A DNA stretch of 64,000 nt from Brevundimonas sp. AJA228-03 (GCF_017795885.1 NZ_CP059297.1:558001-622000); one strand, 5' to 3'. Counted from the stretch's first letter, positions 45,459 to 55,773 are shown. Notes: generated by a model not told the origin, from the letters alone. Made by a program: numbers and translations.

Positions 45459-45747
45459 TGAGGCTTACCGTGCTGGTTCGGCGTGACCCTGCGCGAAGGG
45501 CGAGGGATTCAGGCCGGGGTTCGTGGTTCCGGTTCGCTGGGGGCCAATCCCGGCAGCGATGTGATCGGAAGGACTTTCGTCGCCCGTCGTGGTCCGCAGA
45601 CGGCTGTAAACCGACGACCTTCACGCACGTCCCGGCCGAGCGTCACAGGACCTTGAAAGACGGCCCGGCGAGATGCGGTTGAGAGGGAGACGACACACGA
45701 CTTAGCGCGGCGCGCGAGGGTTTGGAAGGGGTTTTGTGCGACGTGGC
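45459..45747. other. Spacer upstream of the DUF4167 gene
   Basis: A 289-base interval between prmC and the DUF4167 gene. It should hold the promoter and leader of the DUF4167 gene. I see no tRNA, terminator with a U-tract or protein-coding frame that I can support. Confidence 0.3.
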
Positions 45748-46632
45748 TCAAGACGCCCGGATCGGAGTCGTGCGGGGGTCCGGGCCATTGGTGACGACCC
45801 GGTGGCGGTCACCCAGATCCTTGACCACCTTCACGTCCGCCAGGCCCGCCGCCTCGAACAGGGCCTTGACCTGGGGTCCCTGATCCCAGCCGATCTCGAC
45901 GGCGAAGATCCCGCCGGGCTTGAGGATGCGGGCGATCTCGGGGGCCAGGTCCCGATAGGCCTGCAGCCCGTCAGGACCGCCATCCAGGGCCAGAAGCGGA
46001 TCGTGGTCGCGGACCTCGGGGTCCAGGCCGGGGATGTCGCCGGACGGGATATAGGGCGGATTGGACACGACCAGGTCGAAACTGGCGTCGCCGAAGCCGG
46101 CGGCCCATTCGGTGCGCAGAAAGGTCGCGCGACCGTCGAGGTCCAGGTTGGCGGCGTTCTCGCGGGCGACGGCCAGGGCCTCGGACGAGATGTCGGTGCC
46201 GACGCCCCGCGCGCCGGGCCGCTCGGACAGGACCGCCAGCAGGATCGCGCCAGATCCGGTGCCGAGGTCGATCACATTGAACGCCTGGGGCGGCTCGAAG
46301 GCCAGCATGGCGACGTCCAAGATGGTCTCGGTGTCCGGTCTGGGGCTGAGGACGTCCGGCGTGACGGTCAGCATGATCTTCCAGAAGCCCTTGCGCCCCA
46401 GGATGCGGGACACGGGCTCGCGCCTCAGGCGACGCTCGAGATAGCCCGTCAGGGTCGTCTGCTGGTCGGGCGTCAGCGGCCGGTGCGGGTCGGTCAGGAT
46501 CTCGAGGCGCGATGCACCCGATGCGGCCTCCAGCAACAGACGGGCGTCGATGGCCGGACTGTCGATGCGGGCGGCCTTCAGCTCGCCCTGCGCGGCCTTC
46601 CAGGCGGAGACGAGGGTCGGGGTATCGGTCAT
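45748..46632 (-). CDS. prmC: Peptide chain release factor N5-glutamine methyltransferase
   Basis: A 294-residue enzyme that methylates the GGQ glutamine of release factors RF1 and RF2. The N-terminal helical domain (to about 80) is followed by the methyltransferase fold with VIDLGTGSGAILLAV (SAM binding) and the hallmark catalytic motif VVSNPPYIPSGDI. ILGRKGFWKIMLTV precedes and is usual for PrmC. The ATG directly follows the TGA of the MOSC gene, so they are translationally coupled. No prfA is seen in the window, although it often lies next to prmC. Confidence 0.95.
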   Translation of the reverse strand: MTDTPTLVSAWKAAQGELKAARIDSPAIDARLLLEAASGASRLEILTDPHRPLTPDQQTTLTGYLERRLRREPVSRILGRKGFWKIMLTVTPDVLSPRPDTETILDVAMLAFEPPQAFNVIDLGTGSGAILLAVLSERPGARGVGTDISSEALAVARENAANLDLDGRATFLRTEWAAGFGDASFDLVVSNPPYIPSGDIPGLDPEVRDHDPLLALDGGPDGLQAYRDLAPEIARILKPGGIFAVEIGWDQGPQVKALFEAAGLADVKVVKDLGDRHRVVTNGPDPRTTPIRAS

Positions 46633-47403
46633 TCAGATCAGCTCCGCGCGGTCACCGGGGCGCAACACGCCGCCCGCCTCGACCGAGAGATAGAGGCCAC
46701 ACCAGCGGTGGCCATAATGGTCATGCAGTGCGCCAACCACGTCGATGTCGCGGATTCCGGTGTCGGGGTTCGCGTGGGTCGCGACGCAGCGGACGATCGG
46801 CTTGACCACCTTCAGCCGCGCCTCGCCCAGCACCAGATCGCGGCCGGTCCAGTCGTTCTCGGCCCAGGCGGGCCAGCCCTCGACCCAGACATTGGCCCGG
46901 AACCGCAGGGGATCGACCGCTTGCCCCAGCCGCCGGGACAGATCTCGCACGCTGGCCAGGTTCAGCACCGACACCGCCCCGGCCGGATCGTCCATGAACC
47001 TGTGTCCGCCGCCGTCCAGCAGGCGAAGGGGTGCCGTCGCCTGCTCGCCCAGGACATCGGTCAGCCAGGCCTCCAGTCTGCGGTCATCCCCGGCCAGACC
47101 CAGTCGCACGGTCAGGTCGGACGCATCCGGGGCCGACACGGTCAGGGTGTCGGTCGCCTCGTCCCACCGCGTCCGCACCCGGGCGATCCCGGGCAGGCGC
47201 GCCAGGACCGTGAACCGCATCTTCGAAATATGGGCCGGCGAAGCGGGATCGAACCCCGAGGGACCGATCTCGACGGCGCGCAACCGGTCGCCGGGAAAGG
47301 CCCGGCCCATGCTCAGTAACGCCTCTCCCAGCGGTTCGGGCGTGAAGCCCTTGACCGGGTGGCGGTACAGGGCGGCGATAGTCGCGAAATCAGGAGAGGC
47401 CAC
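46633..47403 (-). CDS. MOSC domain protein
   Basis: A 256-residue protein with a MOSC N-terminal beta-barrel (IAALYRHPVKGFTPEPLGEALLSMGRAFPGDR) and a MOSC core (RFRANVWVEGWPAWAENDWTGRDLVLGEARLKVVKPIVRCVATHANPDTG) containing the conserved Cys in VRCVATHANP. MOSC proteins act in metal-sulfur or molybdenum cofactor chemistry, for example YiiM or mARC-like N-hydroxylated compound reduction. Start: GTG at 47403. Coupled to prmC. Confidence 0.88.
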   Translation of the reverse strand: MASPDFATIAALYRHPVKGFTPEPLGEALLSMGRAFPGDRLRAVEIGPSGFDPASPAHISKMRFTVLARLPGIARVRTRWDEATDTLTVSAPDASDLTVRLGLAGDDRRLEAWLTDVLGEQATAPLRLLDGGGHRFMDDPAGAVSVLNLASVRDLSRRLGQAVDPLRFRANVWVEGWPAWAENDWTGRDLVLGEARLKVVKPIVRCVATHANPDTGIRDIDVVGALHDHYGHRWCGLYLSVEAGGVLRPGDRAELI

Positions 47404-47486
47404 GCCCGGTCAGTGCCCCAGTCGATGATTTCAGGCAAGGTGGCCCGGCCGGACCGTCCCCGGGCCCTGAACCGTTGACCGCACCG

Positions 47487-48701
47487 ATGATCCCTTCGCC
47501 CCGCCGTTCGCTGTCGCCTGTCTGGAAATTCGTCGGGGCCGTCGCGGGCGGGCTCGTGGCCGGCGCCGGTGCCGCGCATCTGATCTATACCCAAAGCCAC
47601 AGGTTCGGTCTGGAACTGCGTCCCCAGCGACCGGCACCGGCCCTGCCGAAGGCACCCACGCCGGAGGCCCTGGACGCCATCCACCCCGGGCGCGGTCGCC
47701 TCGCGCGCCGTCCGGCCCATATTCCCCGCAAGGGATGGATCGACATCGGCTGGCGGGTCGCCAATGGCTATTTCAGCGATCAGGTCGGCTTCGTGGCGGG
47801 TGGGGTGACCTTCCTGATGCTGCTGTCGCTGTTTCCGACCCTTGCGGCCTTCGTCACCGTCTATGGCCTGTTCGCAGACCCCGCCGACGCCCCCGCGCGC
47901 CTGGCCTTTCTGTATTCCTTCCTGCCGGCCAATGTCGCCGGCTTCCTGGGTCAGGAGATGACGCGGCTGGCGGCCGGATCGACCGGATCGCTGACCTTCA
48001 CCCTGATCTGGACGCTCGCCCTTTCGCTGTGGACGGCGAACAACGGCATCAAGACGCTGTTCCACGGCATCAACGTCGCCTACCACGAGGTCGAGAAGCG
48101 CGACTTCATCCAGTATAATCTGCTGTGCTTCGCCTTCACCCTGTCCGGGCTCGCGGCGATTCTTCTCAGTGCCGCCCTGGTCCTGGGGGTGCCGATCTTT
48201 CTGGGCCTGTTCGGTCTGGCCGACGATTGGGAGCGACTGGCCCCGCTGCGCTGGCCGCTGCTGTTCGCCCTCTATGTGCTGACGCTGGTGGCCATGTACC
48301 GGTTCGGGCCGAGCCGGACCCGGGCGCGCATCCGCTGGCTTGTGCCGGGCGCGGTGTTTGCCGCCAGCGTCAGCGTGTTCATCTCCTTTGCCTTCAGCTG
48401 GTATCTGACGACCTTCGTCCGGATGGACTCCTATGGCCCGCTGGCGACGGCCATGGGCTTCCTGCTGTGGGTCTGGCTGTCGGTCCAGGTGGTCCTGATG
48501 GGGGCCAAGCTGAACGCCGAGATCGAGCACCAGACGGCGATCGACACGACCATCCACGGCGGCGCGGACATCGGCGCGCGGGGTGCCACCATGGCCGACA
48601 CGGTCGGTGCGCCCCAGGCCAGCCGCGAGGTCGTCGCCTTCACCCGTCGGCAGGTGGCGACGGCAGGGCGTGTCCTGGGCCGAAGGCCGCCGCGGGCCTG
48701 A
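47487..48701 (+). CDS. YihY/BrkB-family membrane protein
   Basis: A 404-residue membrane protein of the YihY family (often mislabelled ribonuclease BN). A short N-terminal hydrophobic helix (LSPVWKFVGAVAGGLVAGAGAAHLIY) and a Pro/Arg-rich linker precede the main domain from about residue 95, with DQVGFVAGGVTFLMLLSLFPTLAAFVTVYG and about six hydrophobic spans, the conserved ANNGIKTLFHGINVAY and MGAKLNAEIEHQT. Function is unknown. ATG 47487 is preferred to TTG 47475. It is divergent from the MOSC gene. Confidence 0.88.
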   Translation: MIPSPRRSLSPVWKFVGAVAGGLVAGAGAAHLIYTQSHRFGLELRPQRPAPALPKAPTPEALDAIHPGRGRLARRPAHIPRKGWIDIGWRVANGYFSDQVGFVAGGVTFLMLLSLFPTLAAFVTVYGLFADPADAPARLAFLYSFLPANVAGFLGQEMTRLAAGSTGSLTFTLIWTLALSLWTANNGIKTLFHGINVAYHEVEKRDFIQYNLLCFAFTLSGLAAILLSAALVLGVPIFLGLFGLADDWERLAPLRWPLLFALYVLTLVAMYRFGPSRTRARIRWLVPGAVFAASVSVFISFAFSWYLTTFVRMDSYGPLATAMGFLLWVWLSVQVVLMGAKLNAEIEHQTAIDTTIHGGADIGARGATMADTVGAPQASREVVAFTRRQVATAGRVLGRRPPRA

Positions 48702-48741
48702 GCGCCTCGCTTATCGGGCTGCACGTCCCTATCTAGGGTCG

Positions 48742-49011
48742 ATGAGCAACAACTTTCGACCGACGACCCTCGAACGCGCCTATGAACTGGCCCGCAGCGG
48801 CGAGTGCCGCACCGTGGGGGACATCAAAACCCGGCTGCAGCAGGAAGGGCACGAGCGGGTTCAGGACCGGCTTTACGGCGGCTCCCTGACGTCGGCGCTG
48901 CGCAAGCTGTGCGTGGCGCACTATGTCGCGCCCGAGGGCGATGACGCCGTCTCAGGTCCCTCTGACGCGGGCCTGGAAGATCCGGATGAGGACAGTCCGA
49001 TCCCGGCCTGA
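48742..49011 (+). CDS. Small hypothetical protein
   Basis: An 89-residue soluble protein. The first 60 residues look like a compact helical, possibly DNA-binding, fold (LERAYELARSGECRTVGDIKTRLQQEGHERVQDRLYGGSLTSALRKLC) and the C-terminus is acidic (LEDPDEDSPIPA). Similar short proteins with 'ERAYELARSG' and 'IK.RL..EG' are frequent in alphaproteobacteria; their function is unknown. It lies 40 bases after the YihY gene and may share its transcript. Confidence 0.7.
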   Translation: MSNNFRPTTLERAYELARSGECRTVGDIKTRLQQEGHERVQDRLYGGSLTSALRKLCVAHYVAPEGDDAVSGPSDAGLEDPDEDSPIPA

Positions 49012-49194
49012 TTCCTGCGTCGTCGAGACTCAGGTTGTGCACAGGGGTGTTTCGGTCCATAGTAGGGCCGTCGATCTCTCTGCGTAACGCCCCTCTCTCC
49101 TTGCGAACGCACCGAGTTTCTGGCCGATCCCATTCAGACCCGACAGGCTTCAGGCGCTCTTGCCTGATGCAAACTGCTAACGGAGGTCCTTAAA

Positions 49195-49407
49195 ATGGCT
49201 ACCGGCACTGTCAAATGGTACAACTCCACCAAGGGCTACGGCTTCATCGAGCCCTCGGACGGCGGCAAGGACGTGTTCGTGCACGTCTCCGCCGTTGAAG
49301 GCGCGGGCATGAACGGCCTGAACGAAGGCCAGAAGGTCTCGTACGAAGTCGAAAAAGATCGCCGCACCGGCAAGGAATCGGCAGGTCAACTGAAGGCCGC
49401 CGAATAG
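49195..49407 (+). CDS. Cold shock protein (CspA family)
   Basis: A 70-residue single cold-shock domain. RNP1 is KGYGFIEP and RNP2 is [24 protein letters not shown] begins the fold. It binds single-stranded nucleic acid as an RNA chaperone. It is a monocistronic gene with GGAGG 9 bases before the ATG and a strong terminator 30 bases after the stop; the 183-base upstream region should hold its promoter and an untranslated leader. Confidence 0.95.
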   Translation: MATGTVKWYNSTKGYGFIEPSDGGKDVFVHVSAVEGAGMNGLNEGQKVSYEVEKDRRTGKESAGQLKAAE

Positions 49408-49436
49408 TCCTCACGGATCATCTGGCGACAGATTCG

Positions 49437-49467
49437 AAAGGGCCGGTGCAGCGCATCGGCCCTTTTT
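49437..49467 (+). terminator. Terminator of the cold shock gene
   Basis: GGGCCGGTGC (49440-49449) pairs with GCATCGGCCC (49453-49462) around AGC, with one G-T pair, then TTTTT. An AAA at 49437-49439 extends the stem into the T run, so it could work in both directions. Confidence 0.85.
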
Positions 49468-49538
49468 CGTTGCGCGACAGGCTGCATCCGGGCGGCCCAC
49501 TTTCCCCGTCGGGCCGCAGCCGCTAGACGGTCCGCACG

Positions 49539-50615
49539 ATGACCGACCTCGCCAGCCTCGAACTCGACCTGATCAACGCCATCGGCGGCGCGACCACCGT
49601 CGCTGACGTCGAGGCTGTGCGTGTCGCGGCGCTCGGCAAGACCGGGACGATCTCGGGCCTGCTGAAGGGCATGGGCGCGATGAGCCCCGACGAGCGGCGC
49701 GAACAGGGGCCCGTGATCAACGGTCTGCGCGACCGTGTGACCTCGGCCATCGCCGCCAGGAAGGCCGAGCTGGAGGCCGCCGAGCTGGACGCGCGTCTGC
49801 TGGCCGAACGGATCGACCTGACCCTGCCCTCCCGCCCGCGCCGCAAGGGTGGGGTCCATCCGACCATGCAGGTGATGGACGAGATGATCGCCCTGTTCGC
49901 CGAGATGGGGTTCGCGGTCGCCGAAGGGCCCGACATCGAGGACGATTTCCACAATTTCACGGCCCTGAACTTCCCGCCCAAACATCCGGCGCGCGAGACC
50001 CACGACACCTTCTTCCTCAGGCCCGACCCGGAAACGGGCGAGCGCAAGGTGCTGCGGACCCACACCAGCCCGGTGCAGGTCCGGACCATGATGAGCCAGT
50101 CGCCGCCGATCCGCATCGTCGCGCCGGGCCGGACCTTCAGGAAGGATTCCGACGCGACCCATACGCCCATGTTCCACCAGATCGAGGGTCTGGTGATCGG
50201 CAAGGACATCCACATGGGTCACCTGAAGACGACGCTGGAGACCTTTGTCGCGCGCTTCTTCGAGCTGGACGGCATCCACGCGCGCTTCCGCCCGCACCAT
50301 TTCCCCTTCACCGAGCCGTCGGCCGAAATGGACATCCGCTGCGACCGTTCCGGCGGAAGGCTGGTGCTGAACGAGGGCGACGACTGGCTGGAGATCCTCG
50401 GCTGCGGGATGGTGCATCCCCATGTGCTGCAAAGCTGCGGCATCGACCCGGACCAGTGGCAGGGCTTCGCCTTCGGCATGGGCGTGGATCGGATGGCCAT
50501 GCTCAAATACGGGGTGCCGGACCTGCGCCCCATGTTCGAGGCCGATGTGCGCTGGCTGGCCCACTATGGTTTCTCGGCCTTTTCGGCCCCCAACCCTTCC
50601 AGCGGACTGAGCTGA
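49539..50615 (+). CDS. pheS: Phenylalanyl-tRNA synthetase alpha subunit
   Basis: A 358-residue catalytic subunit of the heterotetrameric PheRS. The N-terminal coiled coil (about 1-95) binds tRNA-Phe. The class II catalytic core has [19 protein letters not shown] (motif 1 region), [41 protein letters not shown] (motif 2) and [22 protein letters not shown] (motif 3). The gene order is pheS, an unknown gene one base after it, then pheT. Confidence 0.97.
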   Translation: MTDLASLELDLINAIGGATTVADVEAVRVAALGKTGTISGLLKGMGAMSPDERREQGPVINGLRDRVTSAIAARKAELEAAELDARLLAERIDLTLPSRPRRKGGVHPTMQVMDEMIALFAEMGFAVAEGPDIEDDFHNFTALNFPPKHPARETHDTFFLRPDPETGERKVLRTHTSPVQVRTMMSQSPPIRIVAPGRTFRKDSDATHTPMFHQIEGLVIGKDIHMGHLKTTLETFVARFFELDGIHARFRPHHFPFTEPSAEMDIRCDRSGGRLVLNEGDDWLEILGCGMVHPHVLQSCGIDPDQWQGFAFGMGVDRMAMLKYGVPDLRPMFEADVRWLAHYGFSAFSAPNPSSGLS

Positions 50616-50616
50616 C

Positions 50617-51027
50617 ATGACGTCCAGATTGCCGATCAGCCGCGCCTACAAGGTCCCGTCCGACTTCGACGCCGCCGTGTTCGAGGATGTCGATCTGTTC
50701 GTGCATCAGATCCTGGCCGCCAGCATGGCCCGCATGATTCCGGCCATCCAGGACCGCGTGTTCCGGGGGTGCCGGATCAACGGACCGGCCGTGCTGCTGC
50801 CCTCGCGCGGCACCAGTTTCGACGACTGCAATTTCGGCGATCCGCGCGGTGACATCAACAACCTGCTGTTCCAGCCGCTTGGCGAGCGGGCGACGGGGGC
50901 CGTGGCCCTGCTGAACTGCAGGTTCGAGGGCTGCGAGTTCATGGAAGTGGGCTTCACCGGCGCACCGGCCTTCATGGACAGCATGAAGGCGATCAGGACC
51001 ACGCCACGGTTCGGGACCCTCTCGTGA
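50617..51027 (+). CDS. Uncharacterised protein encoded between pheS and pheT
   Basis: A 136-residue soluble protein. The central and C-terminal part has repeated five-residue-like units ending in Phe or Leu: [28 protein letters not shown], so a short pentapeptide-repeat-like beta-helix is plausible. The N-terminal helix reads [19 protein letters not shown]. Four Cys precede or follow Phe in the same pattern. The ATG follows the pheS stop by one base, and the stop overlaps the GTG of pheT (GTGA), so all three are translationally coupled. Function is unknown; position suggests a role linked to PheRS or phenylalanine, or simply co-expression. Confidence 0.8.
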   Translation: MTSRLPISRAYKVPSDFDAAVFEDVDLFVHQILAASMARMIPAIQDRVFRGCRINGPAVLLPSRGTSFDDCNFGDPRGDINNLLFQPLGERATGAVALLNCRFEGCEFMEVGFTGAPAFMDSMKAIRTTPRFGTLS

Positions 51028-53462
51028 AGTTCACCCTCTCCTGGCTGAAGGATCACCTCGACACGACCGCCTCTGCCGCCGAGGTGGCCGAGGCCATGAC
51101 CATGGCCGGGCTGGAGGTCGAGCACGTCGCCGATCCGACCGTGGCCCTCGCCCCGTTCACCGTGGCGAAGATCATCTCGGCCGAGCGCCACCCGAACGCA
51201 GATCGTCTCCAGGTCTGTCAGGTGGAGACGATCGACGGGATCAAGGAGATCGTCTGCGGTGCCCCGAATGCGCGCGCGGGCCTGACCACCATCTATGCGC
51301 CGATCGGGGCCTACGTCCCCGGTCTGGGCGTCACCCTGGTCGAGAAGCCGGTGCGAGGCGTGGTGTCGAACGGCATGCTGTGCTCGGCCTCCGAGCTTCA
51401 ATTGGCCGACGAGAGCGACGGCATCCAGGAACTGCCGCCGGAGATCCCGGTCGGCACGCCGGTGGCCGGGCTGTTCGGGGCCGAGCCGGTCATCGACTTC
51501 GAGGTCACCCCCAACCGGCCGGACTGGCTGGGGGTTACGGGTATCGCGCGCGATCTGGCGGCGGCAGGGCTCGGCACCCTGAAGCATTTCGACATCGCTG
51601 TGGTGCGCGGGGCTTTCCCCTGCCCGATCTCGGTGCGGCTGGACGCGCCGGAGATGTGCCCGGTCTTTGCCGGTCGGGTGATCCGGGGCGTGTCGAACGG
51701 GCCGTCCCCGGCCTGGCTTCAGACCCGACTCAAGGCCATCGGCCTGCGCTCGATCAACCGGCTGGTCGATGTCACCAATCTGATCACCTACGACCGCGCC
51801 CGGCCGCTGCACGTCTATGATGTCGCGAAGCTGGTGGGCACCGAGATTGTCGTCCGCCCCGGTCAGGTGTCGGCGGGCAGCGAACCCATCGCCGCCGGGA
51901 CGCCCGAGCAGCTGATGGCCCTGGACGGCAAGACCTATGGCGTCGATCCGACCATGTGCATCATCGCCGATGCCGGGGGCGAACGCCCGATCGGCCTGGG
52001 CGGCGTCATGGGCGGCGAATCGACCGGATGCTCGGACGAGACCACCGACGTCTTTCTGGAAAGCGCCTGGTTCGATCCGCTGGTCACGGCCCAGACGGGG
52101 CGCAGCCTGACGATCAACTCCGATGCCCAGTACCGCTTCGCGCGCGGCGTCGATCCGGTCTCGCTCACGCCGGGGCTCGAGCTGGCGACGCGGCTGATCC
52201 TGGACCTGTGCGGCGGCGAGCCGTCCGGGATCGTCTTCGTCGGTGAGCCCCCGGCCAGCCCGGCCCCCTTCGCCTTCGACCCCGCCTATGTGAAACAGCT
52301 GTCGGGCATGGACCTGCCCGAGGACCGGATCGGGACCATTCTGGGTCAGCTCGGCTTTCTGGTGCAGGCCGCGCCCGCCGATGCCGCCGATCCGTGGATC
52401 GTGACCCCGCCGTCCTGGCGGCGCGATGTTTCGGGCAAGGCCGATCTGGTCGAGGAGGTCACCCGCATCCACGGGTTCCAGCACCTGCCCTCCACGCCCC
52501 TGCCCGATCAGGGCTCGCCGTCGAAGGGCGTCCTGAGCCCGCGCCAGACCCGCGTCCGGATCGCAAGGCGTGCGCTGGCGGCGCTGGGCTATGCCGAGGC
52601 CGTCACCTGGTCGTTCACGCGGCGCGATATCGCCGCCCTGTTCGGGGGCGGTGACGAGCGGCTGATCGTCGACAACCCCATCGCCTCCGATCTGGACTGT
52701 ATGCGGCCCTCGGTCCTGCCGAACCTGATCCAGGCGGCGGCGCGCAATGCCGCGCGCGGTCATGCCGATGTCGCCCTGTTCGAGATCGGGCCGATCTATC
52801 CCGGTGATCGGCCGGGCGATCAGCGGACCGTCATCGCAGGTCTGCTCTCGGCCCGCGCGGCCCGTCACTGGGCCGGTCCCGGTGAGGAGGCCCTGTTCGG
52901 GCTCAAGGGCGACCTGATGAGCGTGCTGGAAAGCATCGGCGCGCCGGTCGGATCGCTGCAGCTGGCACAGGGTTCCAACCGCGACTGGTGGCATCCGGGC
53001 CGGTCGGCGCGGCTGCAACTGGGGCCGAAGACCGTGCTCGCCGAGTTCGGCGCGGTGCACCCCCGCGTGCTCAAGGCGCTGGACGCCGAGGGCCCGATGC
53101 TGGCGTTCGAGATCGTGCTGGACGCCGTCCCCGAGCCGAAAGCAAAGCCGACCAAGGCGCGCGGTAATGCCGACCTGCCCAATCTGATGCCGCTCACCCG
53201 CGACTTCGCCCTGGTCGTCGCCGACGACCAGCCGGCGGGCGATCTGGTGCGGGCGGTCCAGGGCGCGGACAAGGCGCTGATCGCCGATGTACGCGTGTTC
53301 GACGTCTATCGCGGACCCGGCGTGGCGGACGGAGCGAAATCCATTGGCCTGGAGGTCGTCATCCAGCCGCGCGAGGCCACCTTGACCGACGCGGATATCG
53401 AGGCACTCTCGATCCGGATCGTGACGGCGGCCGAAAAGATCGGCGCACGTCTGAGGGGGTAG
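51024..53462 (+). CDS. pheT: Phenylalanyl-tRNA synthetase beta subunit
   Basis: An 812-residue subunit responsible for tRNA binding and editing. [14 protein letters not shown] opens the chain. The OB-fold (about 40-150) contains [17 protein letters not shown] and [12 protein letters not shown]3/B4 editing (about 220-400), B5 ([25 protein letters not shown]) and the C-terminal anticodon-binding ferredoxin fold ([15 protein letters not shown]...[10 protein letters not shown]) follow. The start is GTG, overlapping the stop of the preceding gene by GTGA. Confidence 0.97.
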   Translation: MKFTLSWLKDHLDTTASAAEVAEAMTMAGLEVEHVADPTVALAPFTVAKIISAERHPNADRLQVCQVETIDGIKEIVCGAPNARAGLTTIYAPIGAYVPGLGVTLVEKPVRGVVSNGMLCSASELQLADESDGIQELPPEIPVGTPVAGLFGAEPVIDFEVTPNRPDWLGVTGIARDLAAAGLGTLKHFDIAVVRGAFPCPISVRLDAPEMCPVFAGRVIRGVSNGPSPAWLQTRLKAIGLRSINRLVDVTNLITYDRARPLHVYDVAKLVGTEIVVRPGQVSAGSEPIAAGTPEQLMALDGKTYGVDPTMCIIADAGGERPIGLGGVMGGESTGCSDETTDVFLESAWFDPLVTAQTGRSLTINSDAQYRFARGVDPVSLTPGLELATRLILDLCGGEPSGIVFVGEPPASPAPFAFDPAYVKQLSGMDLPEDRIGTILGQLGFLVQAAPADAADPWIVTPPSWRRDVSGKADLVEEVTRIHGFQHLPSTPLPDQGSPSKGVLSPRQTRVRIARRALAALGYAEAVTWSFTRRDIAALFGGGDERLIVDNPIASDLDCMRPSVLPNLIQAAARNAARGHADVALFEIGPIYPGDRPGDQRTVIAGLLSARAARHWAGPGEEALFGLKGDLMSVLESIGAPVGSLQLAQGSNRDWWHPGRSARLQLGPKTVLAEFGAVHPRVLKALDAEGPMLAFEIVLDAVPEPKAKPTKARGNADLPNLMPLTRDFALVVADDQPAGDLVRAVQGADKALIADVRVFDVYRGPGVADGAKSIGLEVVIQPREATLTDADIEALSIRIVTAAEKIGARLRG

Positions 53463-53465
53463 GAC

Positions 53466-54008
53466 ATGGGATTGAAGCCCCGCATCGAGACGGCGTTCGA
53501 GCGCCTTCTGTTCCAGTCGCGCTGGCTGATGGCCCCTTTCTACGTCGGGCTGCTGCTGGCGCTGGCCATGCTGCTGGCGGTCTTCATGACCGAGCTGTTC
53601 TACTATGTGCCGAAGGCCTTCGTGATCGGCGAGCGGATGGATTCGAACGATGCCATCCTGGCCGTCCTGACGCTGGTGGACCTGTCGCTGGCCGGAAACC
53701 TGCTGCTGATCGTGGTGTTCTCGGGTTATGAGAACTTCGTCTCAAAGCTGGATCTGGACGGCGAAACGGACCGGCCGCCGTGGATGGGCAAGGTCGACTT
53801 CTCGGGTCTGAAGTTGAAGCTGATCGCCTCCATCGTGGCGATCTCGGGCATCCAGCTGCTGAAGACTTTCATGAACATCGGCAAGCCCGGCTATCCGCTG
53901 GACGAGACGGCCATGATGTGGGGTGTCATCATCCACCTGACCTTCGTGGCCTCGGGCGTGCTGCTGGCCCTGATGGACTGGTTGACGGCGAGAACCGACA
54001 GGCACTGA
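53466..54008 (+). CDS. UPF0114/YqhA family membrane protein
   Basis: A 180-residue membrane protein with four helices. FERLLFQSRWLMAPFYVGLLLALAMLLAVF, LTLVDLSLAGNLLLIVVFSGYENFVSKLD and IVAISGIQLLKTFMNI are the family signatures. Function is unknown. It starts 3 bases after the pheT stop, so it belongs to the pheST transcript. Confidence 0.92.
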   Translation: MGLKPRIETAFERLLFQSRWLMAPFYVGLLLALAMLLAVFMTELFYYVPKAFVIGERMDSNDAILAVLTLVDLSLAGNLLLIVVFSGYENFVSKLDLDGETDRPPWMGKVDFSGLKLKLIASIVAISGIQLLKTFMNIGKPGYPLDETAMMWGVIIHLTFVASGVLLALMDWLTARTDRH

Positions 54009-54110
54009 GGTAAGGTCTGGTTAACCTTGAGGCCGCAAGTCTGCCGCAAAACCCAGCGACCCTGCGGGCCTCGCCCGCGCCGCGGACGAACAGCTTTCGG
54101 GGACACCGCC

Positions 54111-54743
54111 ATGCACCGCCGCCACCTGATCCAGACCGGTTTCGCCGCGACGGCCATGACCGCGCTGCCGCTCGGACTGGGCGCCTGCGCCACCGCGCCC
54201 CAGGCGAGTGGCCCCAACGAGCCCCAGTACCCCATCGCCTCGGACACCAGCGCCCCCGCCTATACCGCCGACGAACTGGTCGCGGCCGGGTCGCGCGAAC
54301 TGGGCATCGCGGCCGAGGCCATGGGCACGGCCATCGAGAAGATCTTCGCCGACCAGGGCGACCGCCCCACCGCCTATATCGCGGGCGAGGAAGGCGCCGG
54401 GGCCGCCGTCGTCGGCCTGCGCTATGGCCGGGGTGCCCTGCACATGAAGGACCTGTCGGCCTCGCAGGAGGTGTTCTGGCAGGGCATCTCGGTGGGTTGG
54501 GACGTCGGCGGCAATGCCTCCAGGGTCTTCACCCTGGTCTATGGCCTGTATGCGCCCGACGCGATCTACCGCCGCTATCCGGGGGTCGAGGGCTCGGCCT
54601 ATCTGGTCGGCGGCGTGGGCGTGAACTACCAGCGCGCCGACGGCATCGTCCTGGCCCCGGTCCGCACCGGCGTCGGCCTGCGGCTTGGGGCCAATGTGGG
54701 GACGATGGCCTATTCGCGACAGCGGAACCTGCTGCCGTTTTAG
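54111..54743 (+). CDS. DUF1134 lipoprotein-like protein
   Basis: A 210-residue exported protein. The N-terminus is MHRRHLIQTGFAATAMTALPLGLGACA, with an RR-x-x-I pattern resembling a Tat signal and a lipobox-like GLGAC. The mature part is the DUF1134 core (GEEGAGAAVVGLRYGRGALHMK, WQGISVGWDVGGNASRVFTLVYGL, YLVGGVGVNYQRADGIVLAPVRTGVGLRLGANVG). Function is unknown; the Gly-rich repeats suggest a lipid-associated or outer-membrane position. Its TAG stop straddles the left end of an IS630-family element (TA from the target and G from the element). Confidence 0.88.
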   Translation: MHRRHLIQTGFAATAMTALPLGLGACATAPQASGPNEPQYPIASDTSAPAYTADELVAAGSRELGIAAEAMGTAIEKIFADQGDRPTAYIAGEEGAGAAVVGLRYGRGALHMKDLSASQEVFWQGISVGWDVGGNASRVFTLVYGLYAPDAIYRRYPGVEGSAYLVGGVGVNYQRADGIVLAPVRTGVGLRLGANVGTMAYSRQRNLLPF

Positions 54744-54830
54744 AGCGTCCTCGGCTTAGTTGGAATCGAAGGATTCCCCTTTTGGTCGGATTGTGATTCA
54801 AGGTTGGGGCTGGATGGGAGGCCAGCTCCG

Positions 54831-55773
54831 ATGCCTCGTCCCTGTTCGATGGATTTGAGAGAGCGGCTGGTGGCTGCCGTTGAGGCGGGCGAGAGCCGGC
54901 GATCTGCGGCGCGTCGGTTCGGTGTCAGCGCCTCTGCGGCGGTGAAATGGATGGCGCGGGCACGGTCCGAGGGTCGTCCCTTGCCTCGCCAGATGGGCGG
55001 TTATCGCCGCTCGGTGCTGGACCGCGAGCGGGACTGGCTTCTGGCCCGGTTGGCTGAAAAGCCGGACCTGACGATCCGGGCGCTGGTGGTTGAACTGTCG
55101 GATCGTGGCGTGAAGGCGGGCGACTGGTCGGTCTGGGCCTTCCTCAAGCGCGAAGGGCTCAGCTTCAAAAAAAACCCTGCATGCCGCCGAACAGGACCGT
55201 CCGGACGTGGCCCGAAAGCGGGCGCGGTGGAAGCGTCATCAACACCGGATTGACCCGCGTCGCCTGGTCTTCATCGACGAAACCTGGGCCAAGACCAACA
55301 TGACCCGCACCCACGGCCGAGCCCGGCGTGGCGAGCGACTGGTGGCCCGGGTTCCGCATGGCCACTGGACCACAATGACCTTCATCGCCGCCCTGCGTCA
55401 CGACCGGATCGAGGCCCCTATGGTGCTGGACGGCCCGATCAACGGCGATGCGTTCCGAGCCTGGGTCGAGCAGTTCCTGATCCCAACGCTCAGCCCCGGC
55501 GACGTGGTCGTGCTCGACAACCTCGGCAGTCACAAGGGCAAGGCGGTCAGGCAGGCCATCCGAAAAGCCGGGCCCCACCTGATCTTCCTGCCGCCCTACA
55601 GCCCCGACCTCAACCCCATCGAACAGGTCTTCTCCAAGCTGAAGACCCTTCTGAAAAAGGCCGACGAGCGAACCGTCGAAGCCACCTGGCGACGCATCGG
55701 CTGCCTCCTCGACCGCTTCAGCCCATCAGAATGCAACAACTACCTTAAGCACGCCGGATATGCGTCCAACTAA
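54831..55773 (+). CDS. IS630-family transposase, two frames joined at an A8 run
   Basis: Frame 1 (54831-55253) encodes the helix-turn-helix part (SMDLRERLVAAVEAGESRRSAARRFGVSASAAVKWM). The DDE part is in another frame (open from 55174 to the stop at 55773): FIDETWAKTN, VVLDNLGSHKG and NPIEQVFSKLK, with D, D and E at the expected places. They meet at eight A bases (55167-55174): dropping one A gives SFKKTLHAAEQDRPDV, which continues the family sequence. Programmed frameshifting or transcriptional slippage at A runs is known in IS630-like elements; a simple mutation is the alternative. The ATG at 54831 has GGGAGG 9 bases upstream. Confidence 0.88.
55167..55174 (+). promoter_or_regulatory. Slippage site A8 in the IS630-like transposase
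   Basis: Eight consecutive A bases between TTC and CCC. Loss of one A in the transcript, or a +1 shift in the ribosome, fuses the two transposase frames. Confidence 0.6.

Noticed and set aside
45736..47319. A 527-codon plus-strand frame across prmC and the MOSC gene
   Set aside because: Antisense of two well-supported genes; low complexity and no recognisable motif.
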